Below are positions 45,164 to 55,491 of a stretch of DNA of 64,000 nt, piece by piece. A model generated the notes under the pieces. The model saw only the letters and a list, made by a program, of their open reading frames with translations. It made no database searches and was not told the DNA's origin. The DNA is from Pseudomonas sp. SJZ074. GTDB taxonomy: Bacteria > Pseudomonadota > Gammaproteobacteria > Pseudomonadales > Pseudomonadaceae. The translations under genes were made by a program, and so were the position numbers. The stretch is from contig NZ_VIUE01000003.1 in the NCBI RefSeq assembly GCF_007828215.1, positions 1 to 64,000 on the forward strand. Reading direction: 5' to 3'. Positions within the stretch are counted from its first letter, which is position 1; each line of letters starts with the position of its first letter.

Positions 45164-45570
45164 TGGTGTGTCCTCAGGTACAGCTGGGGAAATAGGTCGG
45201 CAAGCTGCCTCGCTTTGGCTTTTGATCTTGATCTTGGATGCCCCGTTAACCACGAAGGCCGAACGCAGGCATTGCGTAGTGGTGGGGCAAGAGCGTTTTC
45301 GTTACTTTTGCGCTTTTCAAAGTAACCCGCCGTCAGGGCGGAACCCTAAGCCGCCGTTACCGCAGCAATGGATATGTACCCGGTCAAAAATCCGTACAGC
45401 CCGAGCAAGCTCCCACAGGGCCACGGTGACCAAACCCAGAACCATGGTCATAAATTTTTCGCAAACATCGCTCATCGTGCCGGCTATTGCCGAGAACTGG
45501 ACAGTCATTAAGGGTTTGCGGCATAGTCGCCGGGTTCTGATACCTGCTCACAGATAATAAGGAACAGCAG
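45164..45570. other. Non-coding gap with remnant of a longer intergenic repeat, then the aroQ promoter region
   Basis: Bases about 45211-45350 contain phrases I recognise from longer repeats in other Pseudomonas genomes (CCCCGTTAACCACGAAGGCC; GTTACTTTTG…CAAAGTAACCCGCCGT; AGGGCGGAACC). The copy looks internally shortened. From about 45400 on the sequence is unique. No gene could be supported. Confidence 0.45.
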
Positions 45571-46023
45571 ATGGCGACCCTTTTAGTCCTGCACGGACCC
45601 AACCTGAACCTGCTGGGCACCCGTGAACCGGGCGTCTATGGAGCCGTAACACTGGCCCAGATCAACCAGGACCTGGAGCAGCGGGCCCGCGCCGGCGGCC
45701 ATCATCTGCTCTATCTGCAAAGCAACGCCGAATACGAATTGATCGACCGCATCCATGCCGCCCGTAGCGAAGGCGTGGACTTCATTTTGATCAATCCAGC
45801 AGCTTTTACGCATACAAGTGTCGCATTACGTGACGCGTTGCTGGCAGTGAGCATCCCATTCATCGAAGTGCATTTGTCCAACGTGCACAAACGCGAACCT
45901 TTCCGCCATCATTCCTACTTCTCCGATGTAGCGGTGGGAGTGATCTGCGGCCTTGGCGCCAGCGGTTACCGACTGGCCCTGGAGGCCGCCCTAGAGCAGC
46001 TTGAAAAACAGGCAACAGCTTGA
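45571..46023 (+). CDS. aroQ: Type II 3-dehydroquinate dehydratase
   Basis: A 150-residue type II dehydroquinase of full length. [16 protein letters not shown] contains the catalytic Arg/Tyr lid residues. The Asn/Ala/His loop [17 protein letters not shown] and [20 protein letters not shown] with the active-site His/Arg complete the site. It converts 3-dehydroquinate to 3-dehydroshikimate in the shikimate pathway. AAGGA lies 8 bases before the ATG. accB follows after 48 bases, the usual Pseudomonas arrangement. Confidence 0.94.
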   Translation: MATLLVLHGPNLNLLGTREPGVYGAVTLAQINQDLEQRARAGGHHLLYLQSNAEYELIDRIHAARSEGVDFILINPAAFTHTSVALRDALLAVSIPFIEVHLSNVHKREPFRHHSYFSDVAVGVICGLGASGYRLALEAALEQLEKQATA

Positions 46024-46071
46024 ACAACAAGCGTTAAACGCCCCTGACCGACCCTTGGGAGTTGATGATTC

Positions 46072-46539
46072 ATGGATATCCGTAAAGTTAAGAAACTGAT
46101 CGAATTGCTGGAAGAGTCCGGCATCGACGAGCTGGAGATCAAGGAAGGCGAAGAGTCCGTACGCATCAGTCGTCATAGCAAGACTCCAGCCCAGCAGTTC
46201 TACGCTCCGGCACCGATGCAGGCTCCAGCCGCCGCAGCGCCAGCCGCTCCGGCCGCTGCTGCTCCGGCCGCTGCTCCAGCTGCGGCCGCCGCTCCAGCGC
46301 TCAACGGCACTGTCGCTCGTTCGCCAATGGTGGGCACCTTCTATCGCAAGTCTTCGCCAACCTCGCCATCCTTCGTTGAAGTGGGCCAGACCGTGAAGAA
46401 AGGCGACACCCTGTGCATCGTCGAAGCCATGAAGATGATGAACCACATCGAAGCTGAAACCAGCGGTGTGATCGAGTCCATCCTCGTTGAAGACGGCCAG
46501 CCGGTTGAGTACGACCAACCGCTGTTCACCATCGTTTGA
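46072..46539 (+). CDS. accB: Biotin carboxyl carrier protein of acetyl-CoA carboxylase
   Basis: A 155-residue BCCP. The N-terminal domain ([20 protein letters not shown]) is followed by an Ala/Pro linker (about residues 45-77) and the biotinyl domain with [12 protein letters not shown], where Lys121 carries biotin; the 'thumb' [12 protein letters not shown] is also present. It carries CO2 between AccC and the carboxyltransferase in fatty-acid synthesis. TTGGGAG precedes the ATG. accC starts 17 bases after its stop. Confidence 0.95.
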   Translation: MDIRKVKKLIELLEESGIDELEIKEGEESVRISRHSKTPAQQFYAPAPMQAPAAAAPAAPAAAAPAAAPAAAAAPALNGTVARSPMVGTFYRKSSPTSPSFVEVGQTVKKGDTLCIVEAMKMMNHIEAETSGVIESILVEDGQPVEYDQPLFTIV

Positions 46540-46556
46540 ACCGCGGAGAGCCTTTG

Positions 46557-47912
46557 ATGACTGCGAAGCTGGAAAAAGTCCTGATCGCGAACCGCGGTGA
46601 GATCGCCCTGCGGATCCTGCGTGCCTGCAAAGAGATGGGCATCAAGACCGTCGCCGTTTACTCCAAGGCCGACAAAGAGCTGATGCACCTGGGCCTGGCG
46701 GACGAATCCGTCTGCATCGGCCCGGCTTCTGCCGCGCACTCCTACCTGCACATCCCGGCGATCATTGCCGCTGCCGAAGTGACCGGCGCCACCGCCATTC
46801 ACCCAGGCTACGGGTTCCTGGCGGAAAACGCCGACTTCGCCGAACAGGTCGAGAATTCCGGCTTTGCCTTCATCGGCCCGAAAGCCGAGACCATCCGCCT
46901 GATGGGCGACAAGGTGTCGGCCAAGCACGCCATGATCGCAGCCGGCGTACCGACCGTTCCGGGTTCCGACGGCCCGCTGCCTGAAGACGAAGAAACCGCT
47001 CTGCGCATCGGTCGCGAAGTCGGTTACCCAGTGATCATCAAGGCCGCCGGCGGCGGCGGCGGTCGTGGCATGCGCGTGGTACACAAGGAAGAAGACCTGA
47101 TTTCCTCGGCGAAGCTGACCCGCTCCGAAGCAGGCGCGGCGTTCGGTAACCCGATGGTCTACCTGGAAAAATTCCTCACCAACCCACGCCACGTCGAAGT
47201 CCAGGTGCTGTCCGACGGCCAGGGCCAGGCCATCCATCTGGGCGACCGCGACTGCTCGCTGCAACGTCGCCACCAGAAGGTCCTCGAAGAAGCGCCAGCA
47301 CCGGGCATCGACGAGAAGGCCCGTCAGGAAGTCCTGGCGCGTTGCGTCAAGGCCTGCATCGACATCGGCTACCGCGGCGCCGGTACCTTCGAGTTCCTGT
47401 ACGAGAACGGTCGCTTCTACTTCATCGAAATGAACACCCGTGTTCAGGTGGAGCACCCGGTTTCGGAAATGGTCACGGGTATCGACATCGTCAAGGAGAT
47501 GCTCAGCATCGCCGCCGGCAACAAGCTGTCGTTCACCCAGGATGACGTGGTCATCCGCGGTCACGCGCTGGAATGCCGGATCAACGCCGAAGACCCGAAA
47601 ACCTTCATGCCAAGCCCAGGCACGGTCAAGCACTTCCATGCACCGGGCGGCAACGGCGTTCGCGTCGACTCGCACCTGTACAGCGGTTATGCCGTTCCAC
47701 CGAACTACGATTCGTTGATCGGCAAGCTGATCACCTACGGGGCGACCCGCGACGAAGCCATGGCGCGCATGCGCAATGCGCTGGAAGAAATCGTGGTTGA
47801 CGGGATCAAGACCAACATCCCGCTGCACCGCGATCTGGTACGTGACAAAGGCTTCTGCGAAGGCGGCGTCAACATCCATTACCTGGAACACAAGCTGGGC
47901 AACCAGCACTGA
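46557..47912 (+). CDS. accC: Biotin carboxylase subunit of acetyl-CoA carboxylase
   Basis: A 451-residue biotin carboxylase. It has [12 protein letters not shown] at the start, the ATP-grasp glycine loop [43 protein letters not shown] and INAEDP, with all catalytic residues in place. It carboxylates the biotin on AccB using ATP and bicarbonate. ATG 46557 follows GGAGAG; an in-frame codon seven positions earlier overlaps the accB stop region and is less likely. A strong terminator follows. Confidence 0.95.
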   Translation: MTAKLEKVLIANRGEIALRILRACKEMGIKTVAVYSKADKELMHLGLADESVCIGPASAAHSYLHIPAIIAAAEVTGATAIHPGYGFLAENADFAEQVENSGFAFIGPKAETIRLMGDKVSAKHAMIAAGVPTVPGSDGPLPEDEETALRIGREVGYPVIIKAAGGGGGRGMRVVHKEEDLISSAKLTRSEAGAAFGNPMVYLEKFLTNPRHVEVQVLSDGQGQAIHLGDRDCSLQRRHQKVLEEAPAPGIDEKARQEVLARCVKACIDIGYRGAGTFEFLYENGRFYFIEMNTRVQVEHPVSEMVTGIDIVKEMLSIAAGNKLSFTQDDVVIRGHALECRINAEDPKTFMPSPGTVKHFHAPGGNGVRVDSHLYSGYAVPPNYDSLIGKLITYGATRDEAMARMRNALEEIVVDGIKTNIPLHRDLVRDKGFCEGGVNIHYLEHKLGNQH

Positions 47913-47927
47913 TGCCCCAAGTGATGT

Positions 47928-47962
47928 AAAAGACCCCGGTCCATTGGCCGGGGTCTTTTTTT
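47928..47962. terminator. Rho-independent terminator between accC and the toxin gene
   Basis: AAAAGACCCCGG tccattgg CCGGGGTCTTTTTTT. The stem is flanked by A and T tracts, so it can stop transcription from accC and, in reverse, from the convergent toxin gene. Confidence 0.92.
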
Positions 47963-47989
47963 GCCTGCTTTCAGAAAAGCCGCAATGGC

Positions 47990-50900
47990 TCAGCTCAGCG
48001 TCACCACGGAAAACGCCTGGGCTTCGATCTGCGCCGCCGTCGCCGGCCTGCCCTGGGGCGTGCTGACGACACCATTGGCATTGGCGACCAGAGGATCGTT
48101 GCGCACGCGCGTCATGAACCCGCGCGCGCGCATCGATACCGGGTCCATACTCTTCTTCGCCCGTGCCAGCACCGGTATATAGTAGCGCTCGACCTGGCTG
48201 CGGGAGGTCTTGAAGACCGATGTGAGGCCACTGTTCAGATCCAGTGAAACTCCATAGGTATTGCCGAAGCAGGACGAGTAAGACCAATGGTCCCAGGTAG
48301 GTTGCAGGCCCTGGCGCCTCATTGCCGACCTGACCCGCCCGCCAATGTCGGCCCCCGTCAGCCAGTCCCCGCCCACCAGGGTGACGCGGACATCCTGCGC
48401 GGTCCCGCCCAGGCGCGGCATGACATCGCGAAGGCTGCGCTCGATAAGCGCACGGATATTGTGATCGAAATGAATGACCGCCCCCGCCCTTGTGGTGGGG
48501 TTGTACAACGACGCGATCACACATGTCTGCGCGTTCAGGGAGAACAGATAGTTGTCCGCCACAGCCGCGTTGAACCTCGCCACCACCACCTCACCCTGCA
48601 ACGCGCCCCTCGATACATCCGGGAAAACATGGCCGGGAAACGCCTCCCGCAGATCGCTCACTCGCCCAAGGAAAACCGCTTGCTCATTTCCCCCTCGCAA
48701 GCCGACCGCGTTGTGCACCCACTTGCCATTGCCCAGCCTGCGGATGGGCAAGTTATACAACGCCCCGGGACGACTGGAATCCACCAGACACAAACCGCCG
48801 AAACGACGATCTTGCTTCACCTGGTAATACCGGCCCCGACTGCGTATGTAATAGGTCTCGAACGGCTGCGATGCGCTGGACGGGCTGCGATAGGTGCCCT
48901 GGTAAATCCCCTCCGTGGTTACCCGCTCCAGATGCCCGGGGGGCTTGGCCACCGCCTGCTGCGGCTTGAAGCGAATGGGCGGGATGATTGGCCCTGCCTC
49001 CCGGGCGAGCGACGCCACGCTTCTCAAGCGCTGCCTGGAAAGAGACAGGCTCTGCACCACAAGCTTCAGGTTACTCGCCGCCCATCCCACTAGCGTAGCG
49101 GCGACCCCGGCTCCCAGCGCGGCGAACAAGGTGCCCCAGGAGGCCATCAGCCAATGGCCCAGCGCACGATTCGTATCTCCCTGCCAATGAACCTCGGCGG
49201 CCTGCTTGACGCTGGCGGCGATCAAGGCGGCATCCAGCAGCAGGGCAAAAGGCGGATAGACCAGGCAAACAGGCGCCGAAGCAAACAGCAACCCCTTGAT
49301 GACCTGCTGCCGGATGACTTCGGCACGACTGCGGGTGATGCTTTCCACATCGGTGACAGCACGCTCGATGTAAGCATCGAACTCTGTCTGGATATCGCGT
49401 ACTCGATTGAACTCGCGCAAGGTGTCGACGCTGGAGCGTGTCTTCGCCAGCTCCATCAACGAGCGCCTGACGGCCGTGCGGGCGCCCAGCGCGACACGCG
49501 CCAACATATAGTCCTGCAGGCGCGCGGCGACGCTTGCGGAGAAATCCTGGTATCGGCGAAACGTGACACCGTCCGGCGCGTCTGGCGTGTACAACCAATA
49601 CACGCTCTTCGGATCGAAATAAGTGAAGACGTATACGCCCATCACGATATGACCAGCGATGGAAAACCTGATCACCCCCTCGTGCTGTACGACGGCCCCT
49701 GGATACACCGGGCCCGACGCCGGCACCGATTCGCTCAGGAGGGTGACTTGTCGAGTGAGCCACCAGAATTCGCTCGCACTTAACTGGAGTTGCCCCATGG
49801 CGACCCGCAGGTCACGGTCCATCCGGGTCAGCAGCAGGTTGCGGTAAGCGGCGCGGCGCGCGGAGTATTCAGGAGCACCGGCATCGAGAAATTTGGCACG
49901 GATCTCCCGTGCATACTGCTCGCCCAGGTACGCCCGTCGAAGATAGGACGCCAGCTCCGCACTGCGGACTTGCCCCAGGTCCTGCCCTACCGACGAACGC
50001 ACACCCTTTTCGGGCCGGTCGATACCCGAATTATCGTCGTACCCGTAGATGGCAAGGTCCAGCAGGCTGGCGACCTTGGCTTTGCCATCCGCCAATCCCG
50101 GGTTGTAGTCGATGAGTACCGTTGCGGGGTCGACCGGCTCCTGCACCCCCTTGCTGCGCATATAGGGGGCAATGGCCTGGGTGACGACACGCTTGGCGTA
50201 GTCCGCGAAGATTTCGTAATCGGCAATCTGCTGGTTGAAAACCTCCTGATGGAGCAGGACCTCTTGGCTCAGGCTACTGATGTTGCGCCGCGCATCGAGC
50301 GGCAACGCAGAGTACCAGCGCGGCGATTCGTCCCGTTCCACCTGTGCCAGATTGTTGTCCAGCCCCATTGCAACGAGGCTTTCAAGGCAAGCCCTGAAAC
50401 CGGTCACCGCTCCCCGTGGATCGCGGCTCGAGTCCCAGGTCGTCGGCTGGTCCGCTACGCCGGCAAAGTATTCCCGGGTCCTGCCCCGCTCAACGGGAGA
50501 AATCCGTTGCAGCAGGTACTCGCGACCGGCTTCGCTACGTGTCCATCCGCCTATTTCCAAGTTCACCGCCCGCAACGAAGGCAGCTCGACCCACTCCTGG
50601 CCATCCGGCTTATCGGGGGCATACAGCAGCAGGTCGCCTTGCAGATCGTGGCGATGGAACAAAAGAAGATCGTCACACCGTAAAGCGTTCGGAAGTATCA
50701 GGCTGCTGACCCGCAAAGCGCTGGCTACCTGCCCCTCCCACAGCGCCATGACCGCCTCGTGGTTGGCCGCCTTGAGGTGACCTGCGCAACGGGCAATGAA
50801 CGCACTTTGCTGCAGCCGCGCCATGAACCAATCGAGCAGAGCATCTTTCAAGTCCTCTTGGCCATAACGCTCGACCAGCGCTGGCAAATACCCCGCCGGA

Positions 50901-51943
50901 GCATCGATGTCCGCCAGCAATTGGGTGATGAACGCTGGCGAAAGCGGCTGGTTGCGCAGCATCGCGCCGTTTTCCACCAGGAACACCGAGACAGCGTCCG
51001 ACCTGACCGGCCCGGCCGCCAGCAGCTCGCTCAAGTTGTGGGCGTGTACCGGTTGGCCCATCACGCTACGCCACTGCAATTGCACCCGGATGCTGTCAGG
51101 CTCAACCTCCATATCCAATTCCTGCCTGACATAGTCCTTGGCCAATTGCCGGGCAAACGCCTGCAACGACCCCAGGCCATCGAGCAAGCTGTCCACCTGC
51201 GCCCGTGCCTGAGAAGTCTGGTCCTGGAAAACTTTCAGCCGTCTGCGGTCAGCTTCGCCCAACCCACGCAACCAGTCAGGCAGTTGCAAACGAGCGATCG
51301 CTTGCAGCGCCTGACGCTCCGAAGCGCTCGCCAACGCCGTCAACGCACTCATCCGCCGCCAACCATCCTGGAGTGTTTCCAGTTTACCCCGCAGGTCATC
51401 GACCTCCAGGCCCGCCAATCGCTCCGGCTGGAACATTGTGGTGGCACTGCTCAGGTGATCCTCAAGCCTGCGCTGGACCACTGCCACCAAAGAAGTCTCC
51501 TCCCCGGCCATTTTCCAGTGCCGTCGCAGATAATCCCCGTAGTGGTCGATAAAGTTCGAAGCGACGCTCTCCACCACTTGGGTAATGACCTCCTGTCGCT
51601 CGACCGCTATCCCCCGATCAGCCGCCCCCGGCCAACGATAAGGCGCGTCCTGTTCTTCGTCGGGCATGACTGGCTGCTGGTCGATCATGCGTTGCAGCAC
51701 GGTATCGAGCAGGGTGTCGATGAAGCGTGGATCGATGTTGCCTTGGTAATAATGGGTACGCAGTTCAACCAGCAGGTACTCTTCCAGCACCTCCAGCACG
51801 CCCATCTGGGTTTGCAATCGCGCATCGATGGCCGCTTGCCAACGAGCCAGTCGCTCCAGAATGGTATGTACCGTTGCCGCCTTCGGGGAAGGTACCGGCC
51901 CTGTACTGCTCACGTTTCTTTGCCGCTCGGCCGTGTTGTCCAT
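47990..51943 (-). CDS. Large DUF6543/dermonecrotic-type toxin with CheD-like deamidase C-terminal domain
   Basis: A 1317-residue protein with no signal peptide. A helical N-terminal half is followed by a DUF6543-like region at about 545-830 (SRDPRGAVTGF…ARRAAYRNLLLTRMDRDLRVA…VYWLYTPDAPDGVTFRRYQD), hydrophobic segments at about 885-955 and a bridging module (RYYQVKQDRRFGGLCLVDSS…WVHNAVGLRGG). The C-terminal domain at about 1125-1250 reads like CheD: CVIASLYNPTTRAGAVIHF with Cys1141 and His1158 17 residues apart, Ser1135 at the CheD Thr position, then VTLVGGDWLTGADIGGR and YGVSLDLNSGLTSVFK. A secreted glutamine deamidase is inferred. GGGAGG precedes ATG 51943. No immunity gene is adjacent. It sits between accC and prmA. 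Confidence 0.82.
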   Translation of the reverse strand: MDNTAERQRNVSSTGPVPSPKAATVHTILERLARWQAAIDARLQTQMGVLEVLEEYLLVELRTHYYQGNIDPRFIDTLLDTVLQRMIDQQPVMPDEEQDAPYRWPGAADRGIAVERQEVITQVVESVASNFIDHYGDYLRRHWKMAGEETSLVAVVQRRLEDHLSSATTMFQPERLAGLEVDDLRGKLETLQDGWRRMSALTALASASERQALQAIARLQLPDWLRGLGEADRRRLKVFQDQTSQARAQVDSLLDGLGSLQAFARQLAKDYVRQELDMEVEPDSIRVQLQWRSVMGQPVHAHNLSELLAAGPVRSDAVSVFLVENGAMLRNQPLSPAFITQLLADIDAPAGYLPALVERYGQEDLKDALLDWFMARLQQSAFIARCAGHLKAANHEAVMALWEGQVASALRVSSLILPNALRCDDLLLFHRHDLQGDLLLYAPDKPDGQEWVELPSLRAVNLEIGGWTRSEAGREYLLQRISPVERGRTREYFAGVADQPTTWDSSRDPRGAVTGFRACLESLVAMGLDNNLAQVERDESPRWYSALPLDARRNISSLSQEVLLHQEVFNQQIADYEIFADYAKRVVTQAIAPYMRSKGVQEPVDPATVLIDYNPGLADGKAKVASLLDLAIYGYDDNSGIDRPEKGVRSSVGQDLGQVRSAELASYLRRAYLGEQYAREIRAKFLDAGAPEYSARRAAYRNLLLTRMDRDLRVAMGQLQLSASEFWWLTRQVTLLSESVPASGPVYPGAVVQHEGVIRFSIAGHIVMGVYVFTYFDPKSVYWLYTPDAPDGVTFRRYQDFSASVAARLQDYMLARVALGARTAVRRSLMELAKTRSSVDTLREFNRVRDIQTEFDAYIERAVTDVESITRSRAEVIRQQVIKGLLFASAPVCLVYPPFALLLDAALIAASVKQAAEVHWQGDTNRALGHWLMASWGTLFAALGAGVAATLVGWAASNLKLVVQSLSLSRQRLRSVASLAREAGPIIPPIRFKPQQAVAKPPGHLERVTTEGIYQGTYRSPSSASQPFETYYIRSRGRYYQVKQDRRFGGLCLVDSSRPGALYNLPIRRLGNGKWVHNAVGLRGGNEQAVFLGRVSDLREAFPGHVFPDVSRGALQGEVVVARFNAAVADNYLFSLNAQTCVIASLYNPTTRAGAVIHFDHNIRALIERSLRDVMPRLGGTAQDVRVTLVGGDWLTGADIGGRVRSAMRRQGLQPTWDHWSYSSCFGNTYGVSLDLNSGLTSVFKTSRSQVERYYIPVLARAKKSMDPVSMRARGFMTRVRNDPLVANANGVVSTPQGRPATAAQIEAQAFSVVTLS

Positions 51944-52154
51944 CACATTCCTCCCTGTTGTGTGAACCCGCACCTTATCCGCCCGCCAGCGCACGCATGT
52001 CATACATATATATTCCGAAACACCACGCCAGGCGCGCTGACTCGCTTATCCACTTTGACGGCGACCTGGCGTACACTGCGCAGCTTTCGCAGCCTGGTGG
52101 CCACACAGGCCACCCAGTCTGCTTCCTGTAGATTTATTTCCAAAGGTGCCCGCC

Positions 52155-53033
52155 ATGCCTTGGCTGCAAGTACGTCTGGCCATCAGCCCGGAACAAGCCG
52201 AAACCTACGAAGACGCGTTTCTTGAAGTAGGCGCCGTATCGGTCACCTTCATGGACGCCGAAGACCAGCCGATCTTCGAACCGGAACTCAACACCACTCC
52301 GTTGTGGTCCCACACCCACTTGCTGGCGTTGTTCGAAGGTGGCACCGAAGCGGCCAGCGTGCTGGCCCATCTGGAACTGCTGACCGGCAGCCCATTGCCC
52401 GAACATCACAGCGAAGTGATCGAAGATCAGGACTGGGAACGCAGCTGGATGGACAATTTCCAGCCGATGCGCTTTGGCCAGCGGCTGTGGATCGTACCGA
52501 GCTGGCATGCGGCGCCGGAGCCGGACGCCGTCAACCTGCTGCTGGACCCGGGCCTGGCGTTCGGCACCGGTACCCACCCGACCACCGCGCTGTGCCTGGA
52601 ATGGCTCGACGGGCAGGACCTCAAGGGCTGCGATGTGCTCGACTTCGGCTGCGGGTCGGGCATCCTGGCCATTGCCGCGCTGCTGCTGGGTGCCAAACAG
52701 GCGGTCGGCACCGACATCGACGTCCAGGCCCTGGAAGCGTCCCGCGACAACGCCGGGCGCAACAACATTGCCGAAGCGCTGTTCCCTCTCTATCTGCCGC
52801 AGGACCTGCCTCAGGTCCAGGCCGACGTACTGGTGGCCAACATCCTCGCCGGACCGTTGGTCTCCCTGGCGCCGCAACTGTCGGGCCTGGTCAAGCCGGG
52901 CGGGCGACTGGCGCTGTCGGGCATCCTGGCTGAACAGGGCGAGGAAGTCGCCGCCGCTTATGCCGCCGACTTTGACCTGGACCCTATTGCCAATCGTGAT
53001 GGCTGGGTGCGCATCACCGGACGTCGGCGCTAG
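52155..53033 (+). CDS. prmA: Ribosomal protein L11 methyltransferase
   Basis: A 292-residue PrmA of normal length. The N-terminal substrate domain ([20 protein letters not shown]) and the linker [18 protein letters not shown] precede the SAM domain ([46 protein letters not shown]). It trimethylates L11. AAAGG lies 8 bases before ATG 52155; a GTG three codons upstream is an alternative. It is divergent from the toxin gene, 211 bases away. DUF3426 follows. Confidence 0.93.
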   Translation: MPWLQVRLAISPEQAETYEDAFLEVGAVSVTFMDAEDQPIFEPELNTTPLWSHTHLLALFEGGTEAASVLAHLELLTGSPLPEHHSEVIEDQDWERSWMDNFQPMRFGQRLWIVPSWHAAPEPDAVNLLLDPGLAFGTGTHPTTALCLEWLDGQDLKGCDVLDFGCGSGILAIAALLLGAKQAVGTDIDVQALEASRDNAGRNNIAEALFPLYLPQDLPQVQADVLVANILAGPLVSLAPQLSGLVKPGGRLALSGILAEQGEEVAAAYAADFDLDPIANRDGWVRITGRRR

Positions 53034-53063
53034 AATGGCCGCCTGTATCCACCGGATTGCCGC

Positions 53064-54299
53064 ATGACTGACAGTTTCGTCACCCAGTGCCCGCATTGCC
53101 ACACCAGTTTTCGCGTCAGCCATGCTCAATTGAGCGTGGCCCGCGGGGTGGTTCGCTGCGGCTCGTGCCTGCAAGTCTTCAATGCCGCACGGCAATTGCT
53201 GGAACAACGGACCGCCAGGGAGCCCGCCCCCACCGTCGCCGCACCCCTGCGGCCCGCAGCCGTCGAAACACCGCCCAGGGCGATCAGCCAGAAACAGTGG
53301 ACCGCCGCGGAGCTGGACCTGGATGACCTGGACAAGGAACTGGCGCGCCTGGAACGGCGTGACAAACGCGCACCGGACTCCTTCGGGCGACGCCGTGAAG
53401 ATAACCTGAGCGCACAGCGGGACCACCTCTCCAGCGAGCAGGAGCCCTGGTCCGACAGCCTGTACAGCGACACTCCCGCTGAGCGCGCGCAAGCAGTGGC
53501 CCAGGTCCCCATCGAGCCTTTCGCCCCCCATGAGCCGGTCCGGCCACCCCGTACCGAGCCGTCCCTGTCGCTGCCCCTGACGCTTGAACCACTGGAGCCG
53601 GACGAAGTGCCTGGCGCGCCGCTGCACCTGGCGCCGGACGATGAACCCGACGAACGCCTCGAGCGCCTGTCCGCCACCGACGATATTGACGATATCGACG
53701 AAGAACCGGCCCTGCCGCGCAAGAAACGCGAACGTCAGGAACCCGGAATACGCGCCGAAGTTCTCCAGGACCTTGACGACGATCCGTTGCAACTGGACTG
53801 GCGCAAGCGCCGCTCGCCCTGGGGTCGGCGCCTGCTGTGGAGCCTGTTGATCCTGCTGGCCGCCGGGGCCTTGGCGGGCCAGTACATCGCTTACCATTTC
53901 GAGGAATTGGCCCGCCAGGACCAGTACCGCCCGTGGTTCCTGCAGATTTGCCCGACCATCGGCTGCGACGTGCCATCCAAAGTCGACATCGCCAAGATCA
54001 AGAGCAGCAACCTGGTGGTACGCAGTCATCCGGACTTCAGCGGCGCCCTGGTGGTGGACGCGATCATCTACAATCGTGCGCCCTTCTCCCAACCTTTTCC
54101 GCTGCTGGAACTGCGCTTCGCCGACCTTAACGGGCACTTGATCGCCAGCCGCCGCTTCAAGCCCGGAGAGTACCTGGGTGGCGATCTCGAGGGCCTGGGG
54201 GAAATGCCGCCCCAGACCCCTATTCACATCGCCCTGGACATCCTCGACCCAGGCCCCAAGGCAGTGAACTACAGCCTGAGCTTCCACTCGCCCGAGTGA
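53064..54299 (+). CDS. Zinc-ribbon and DUF3426 membrane protein
   Basis: A 411-residue protein. An N-terminal MJ0042-type zinc ribbon (CPHCHTSFRVSHAQL…VVRCGSCLQVFNA; two CxxC pairs) is followed by a long acidic, low-complexity middle (about 45-240), one transmembrane helix (LLWSLLILLAAGALAGQYIAY, about 255-275) and a DUF3426 periplasmic domain (YRPWFLQICPTIGCDVPSKVD in part…LILD-type end). Function unknown. The gene starts 30 bases after prmA, its usual neighbour. Confidence 0.85.
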   Translation: MTDSFVTQCPHCHTSFRVSHAQLSVARGVVRCGSCLQVFNAARQLLEQRTAREPAPTVAAPLRPAAVETPPRAISQKQWTAAELDLDDLDKELARLERRDKRAPDSFGRRREDNLSAQRDHLSSEQEPWSDSLYSDTPAERAQAVAQVPIEPFAPHEPVRPPRTEPSLSLPLTLEPLEPDEVPGAPLHLAPDDEPDERLERLSATDDIDDIDEEPALPRKKRERQEPGIRAEVLQDLDDDPLQLDWRKRRSPWGRRLLWSLLILLAAGALAGQYIAYHFEELARQDQYRPWFLQICPTIGCDVPSKVDIAKIKSSNLVVRSHPDFSGALVVDAIIYNRAPFSQPFPLLELRFADLNGHLIASRRFKPGEYLGGDLEGLGEMPPQTPIHIALDILDPGPKAVNYSLSFHSPE

Positions 54300-54483
54300 A
54301 GCCACCGGGGCCAGTCGATTGACGGCGGGTTTCTGACCCACCCCAGCCGGACCAAACCGCTGGCGATAACAAAGTAGCTGTTCAGATTTTATCCAATTCC
54401 ATCTTTATCCAGTCATCGAGAGCGGGTATCATGCCAACCCTTTTTCGAAGTCTCATGATCCGGCCCCACTTCAGGGAAGTCCT

Positions 54484-55491
54484 ATGTCGGCGGTACGCAT
54501 CGGCCCATATACACTGCAGAACGGTCTGATTCTCGCCCCCATGGCGGGTGTCACCGATCAGCCCTTTCGTCAGTTATGCAAACGGCTGGGCGCCGGTCTT
54601 GTGGTTTCGGAAATGGTCACCAGCGACATGAGCCTGTGGAACACCCGCAAGTCACGTCTGCGCATGATCCACGAAGGCGATCCCGAGCCCCGCTCGGTGC
54701 AGATCGCCGGTGGCGATGCACAGATGCTGGCGGAAGCGGCCCGGGCCAACGTGGCGTTGGGGGCACAGATCATCGACATCAACATGGGCTGTCCGGCGAA
54801 GAAGGTCTGCAACAAGGCTGCCGGCTCGGCGCTGTTGAAGGATGAGGCCCTGGTTACCGAGATCCTGCAGGCGGTCGTCGCTGCAGTCGATGTGCCGGTG
54901 ACGTTGAAGATCCGCACCGGGTGGGACCGGGAGAACAGGAATGGCCTGACGGTGGCGAAGATCGCCGAACAAGCGGGAATCACGGCGTTGGCGGTCCATG
55001 GCCGCACCCGTGCCGACCTGTATACCGGCGAGGCCGAGTACGACACCATCGCCGCGATCAAGCAGGCGGTGTCGATACCGGTGTTCGCCAACGGCGACGT
55101 CGACTCGCCAGAGAAGGCGCGGTACGTGCTGGACGCGACCGGTGCCGACGGCCTGTTGATCGGCCGGGCTGCCCAGGGGCGGCCCTGGATTTTCCGTGAG
55201 ATCGAACACTTCCTGCGCACCGGCGAAAAGCTGCCTGCGCCGCAAATGTCCGAGGTGGAACGAATTCTGCTGGAGCATCTGGCCGCGCTGCATGCCTTCT
55301 ACGGAGAAGTCATGGGCGTGCGCATCGCGCGCAAGCATGTGGGCTGGTATCTCGCAACCCTGCCGGGCGCCAGGGAGTTTCGCGCCCGCTTCAATCGTTT
55401 GGATGGTACGCAAGCACAATGCGCCGACGTTCAGGCCTTCTTCGCTGAACGTTACAAGAGCCTGACAGGGGACGAAGGGGTGGCCGCATGA
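54484..55491 (+). CDS. dusB: tRNA-dihydrouridine synthase B
   Basis: A 335-residue Dus enzyme. The FMN-barrel start [16 protein letters not shown], the catalytic-Cys motif [50 protein letters not shown] and [13 protein letters not shown] are in order. It reduces uridine to dihydrouridine in tRNA. The fis ATG overlaps its stop by 4 bases; a dusB-fis operon is conserved across gammaproteobacteria. The 184-base gap upstream would hold the operon promoter. Confidence 0.94.
   Translation: MSAVRIGPYTLQNGLILAPMAGVTDQPFRQLCKRLGAGLVVSEMVTSDMSLWNTRKSRLRMIHEGDPEPRSVQIAGGDAQMLAEAARANVALGAQIIDINMGCPAKKVCNKAAGSALLKDEALVTEILQAVVAAVDVPVTLKIRTGWDRENRNGLTVAKIAEQAGITALAVHGRTRADLYTGEAEYDTIAAIKQAVSIPVFANGDVDSPEKARYVLDATGADGLLIGRAAQGRPWIFREIEHFLRTGEKLPAPQMSEVERILLEHLAALHAFYGEVMGVRIARKHVGWYLATLPGAREFRARFNRLDGTQAQCADVQAFFAERYKSLTGDEGVAA

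Noticed and set aside
46341..48524. Minus-strand open frame of 727 codons across accB and accC
   Set aside because: The opposite strand encodes complete AccB and AccC. The frame also runs through the accC terminator and into the toxin gene in another frame, so it is not a gene.
47990..51943. Calling the toxin a T6SS effector of the vgrG at 34989
   Set aside because: The genes are 13 kb apart with housekeeping genes between, and the toxin has no recognised T6SS marker motif. The route of export cannot be told from the sequence.
52134..54341. Minus-strand open frame of 735 codons across prmA and the DUF3426 gene
   Set aside because: Antisense to two well-supported genes with conserved motifs; no ribosome-binding site and no domain.
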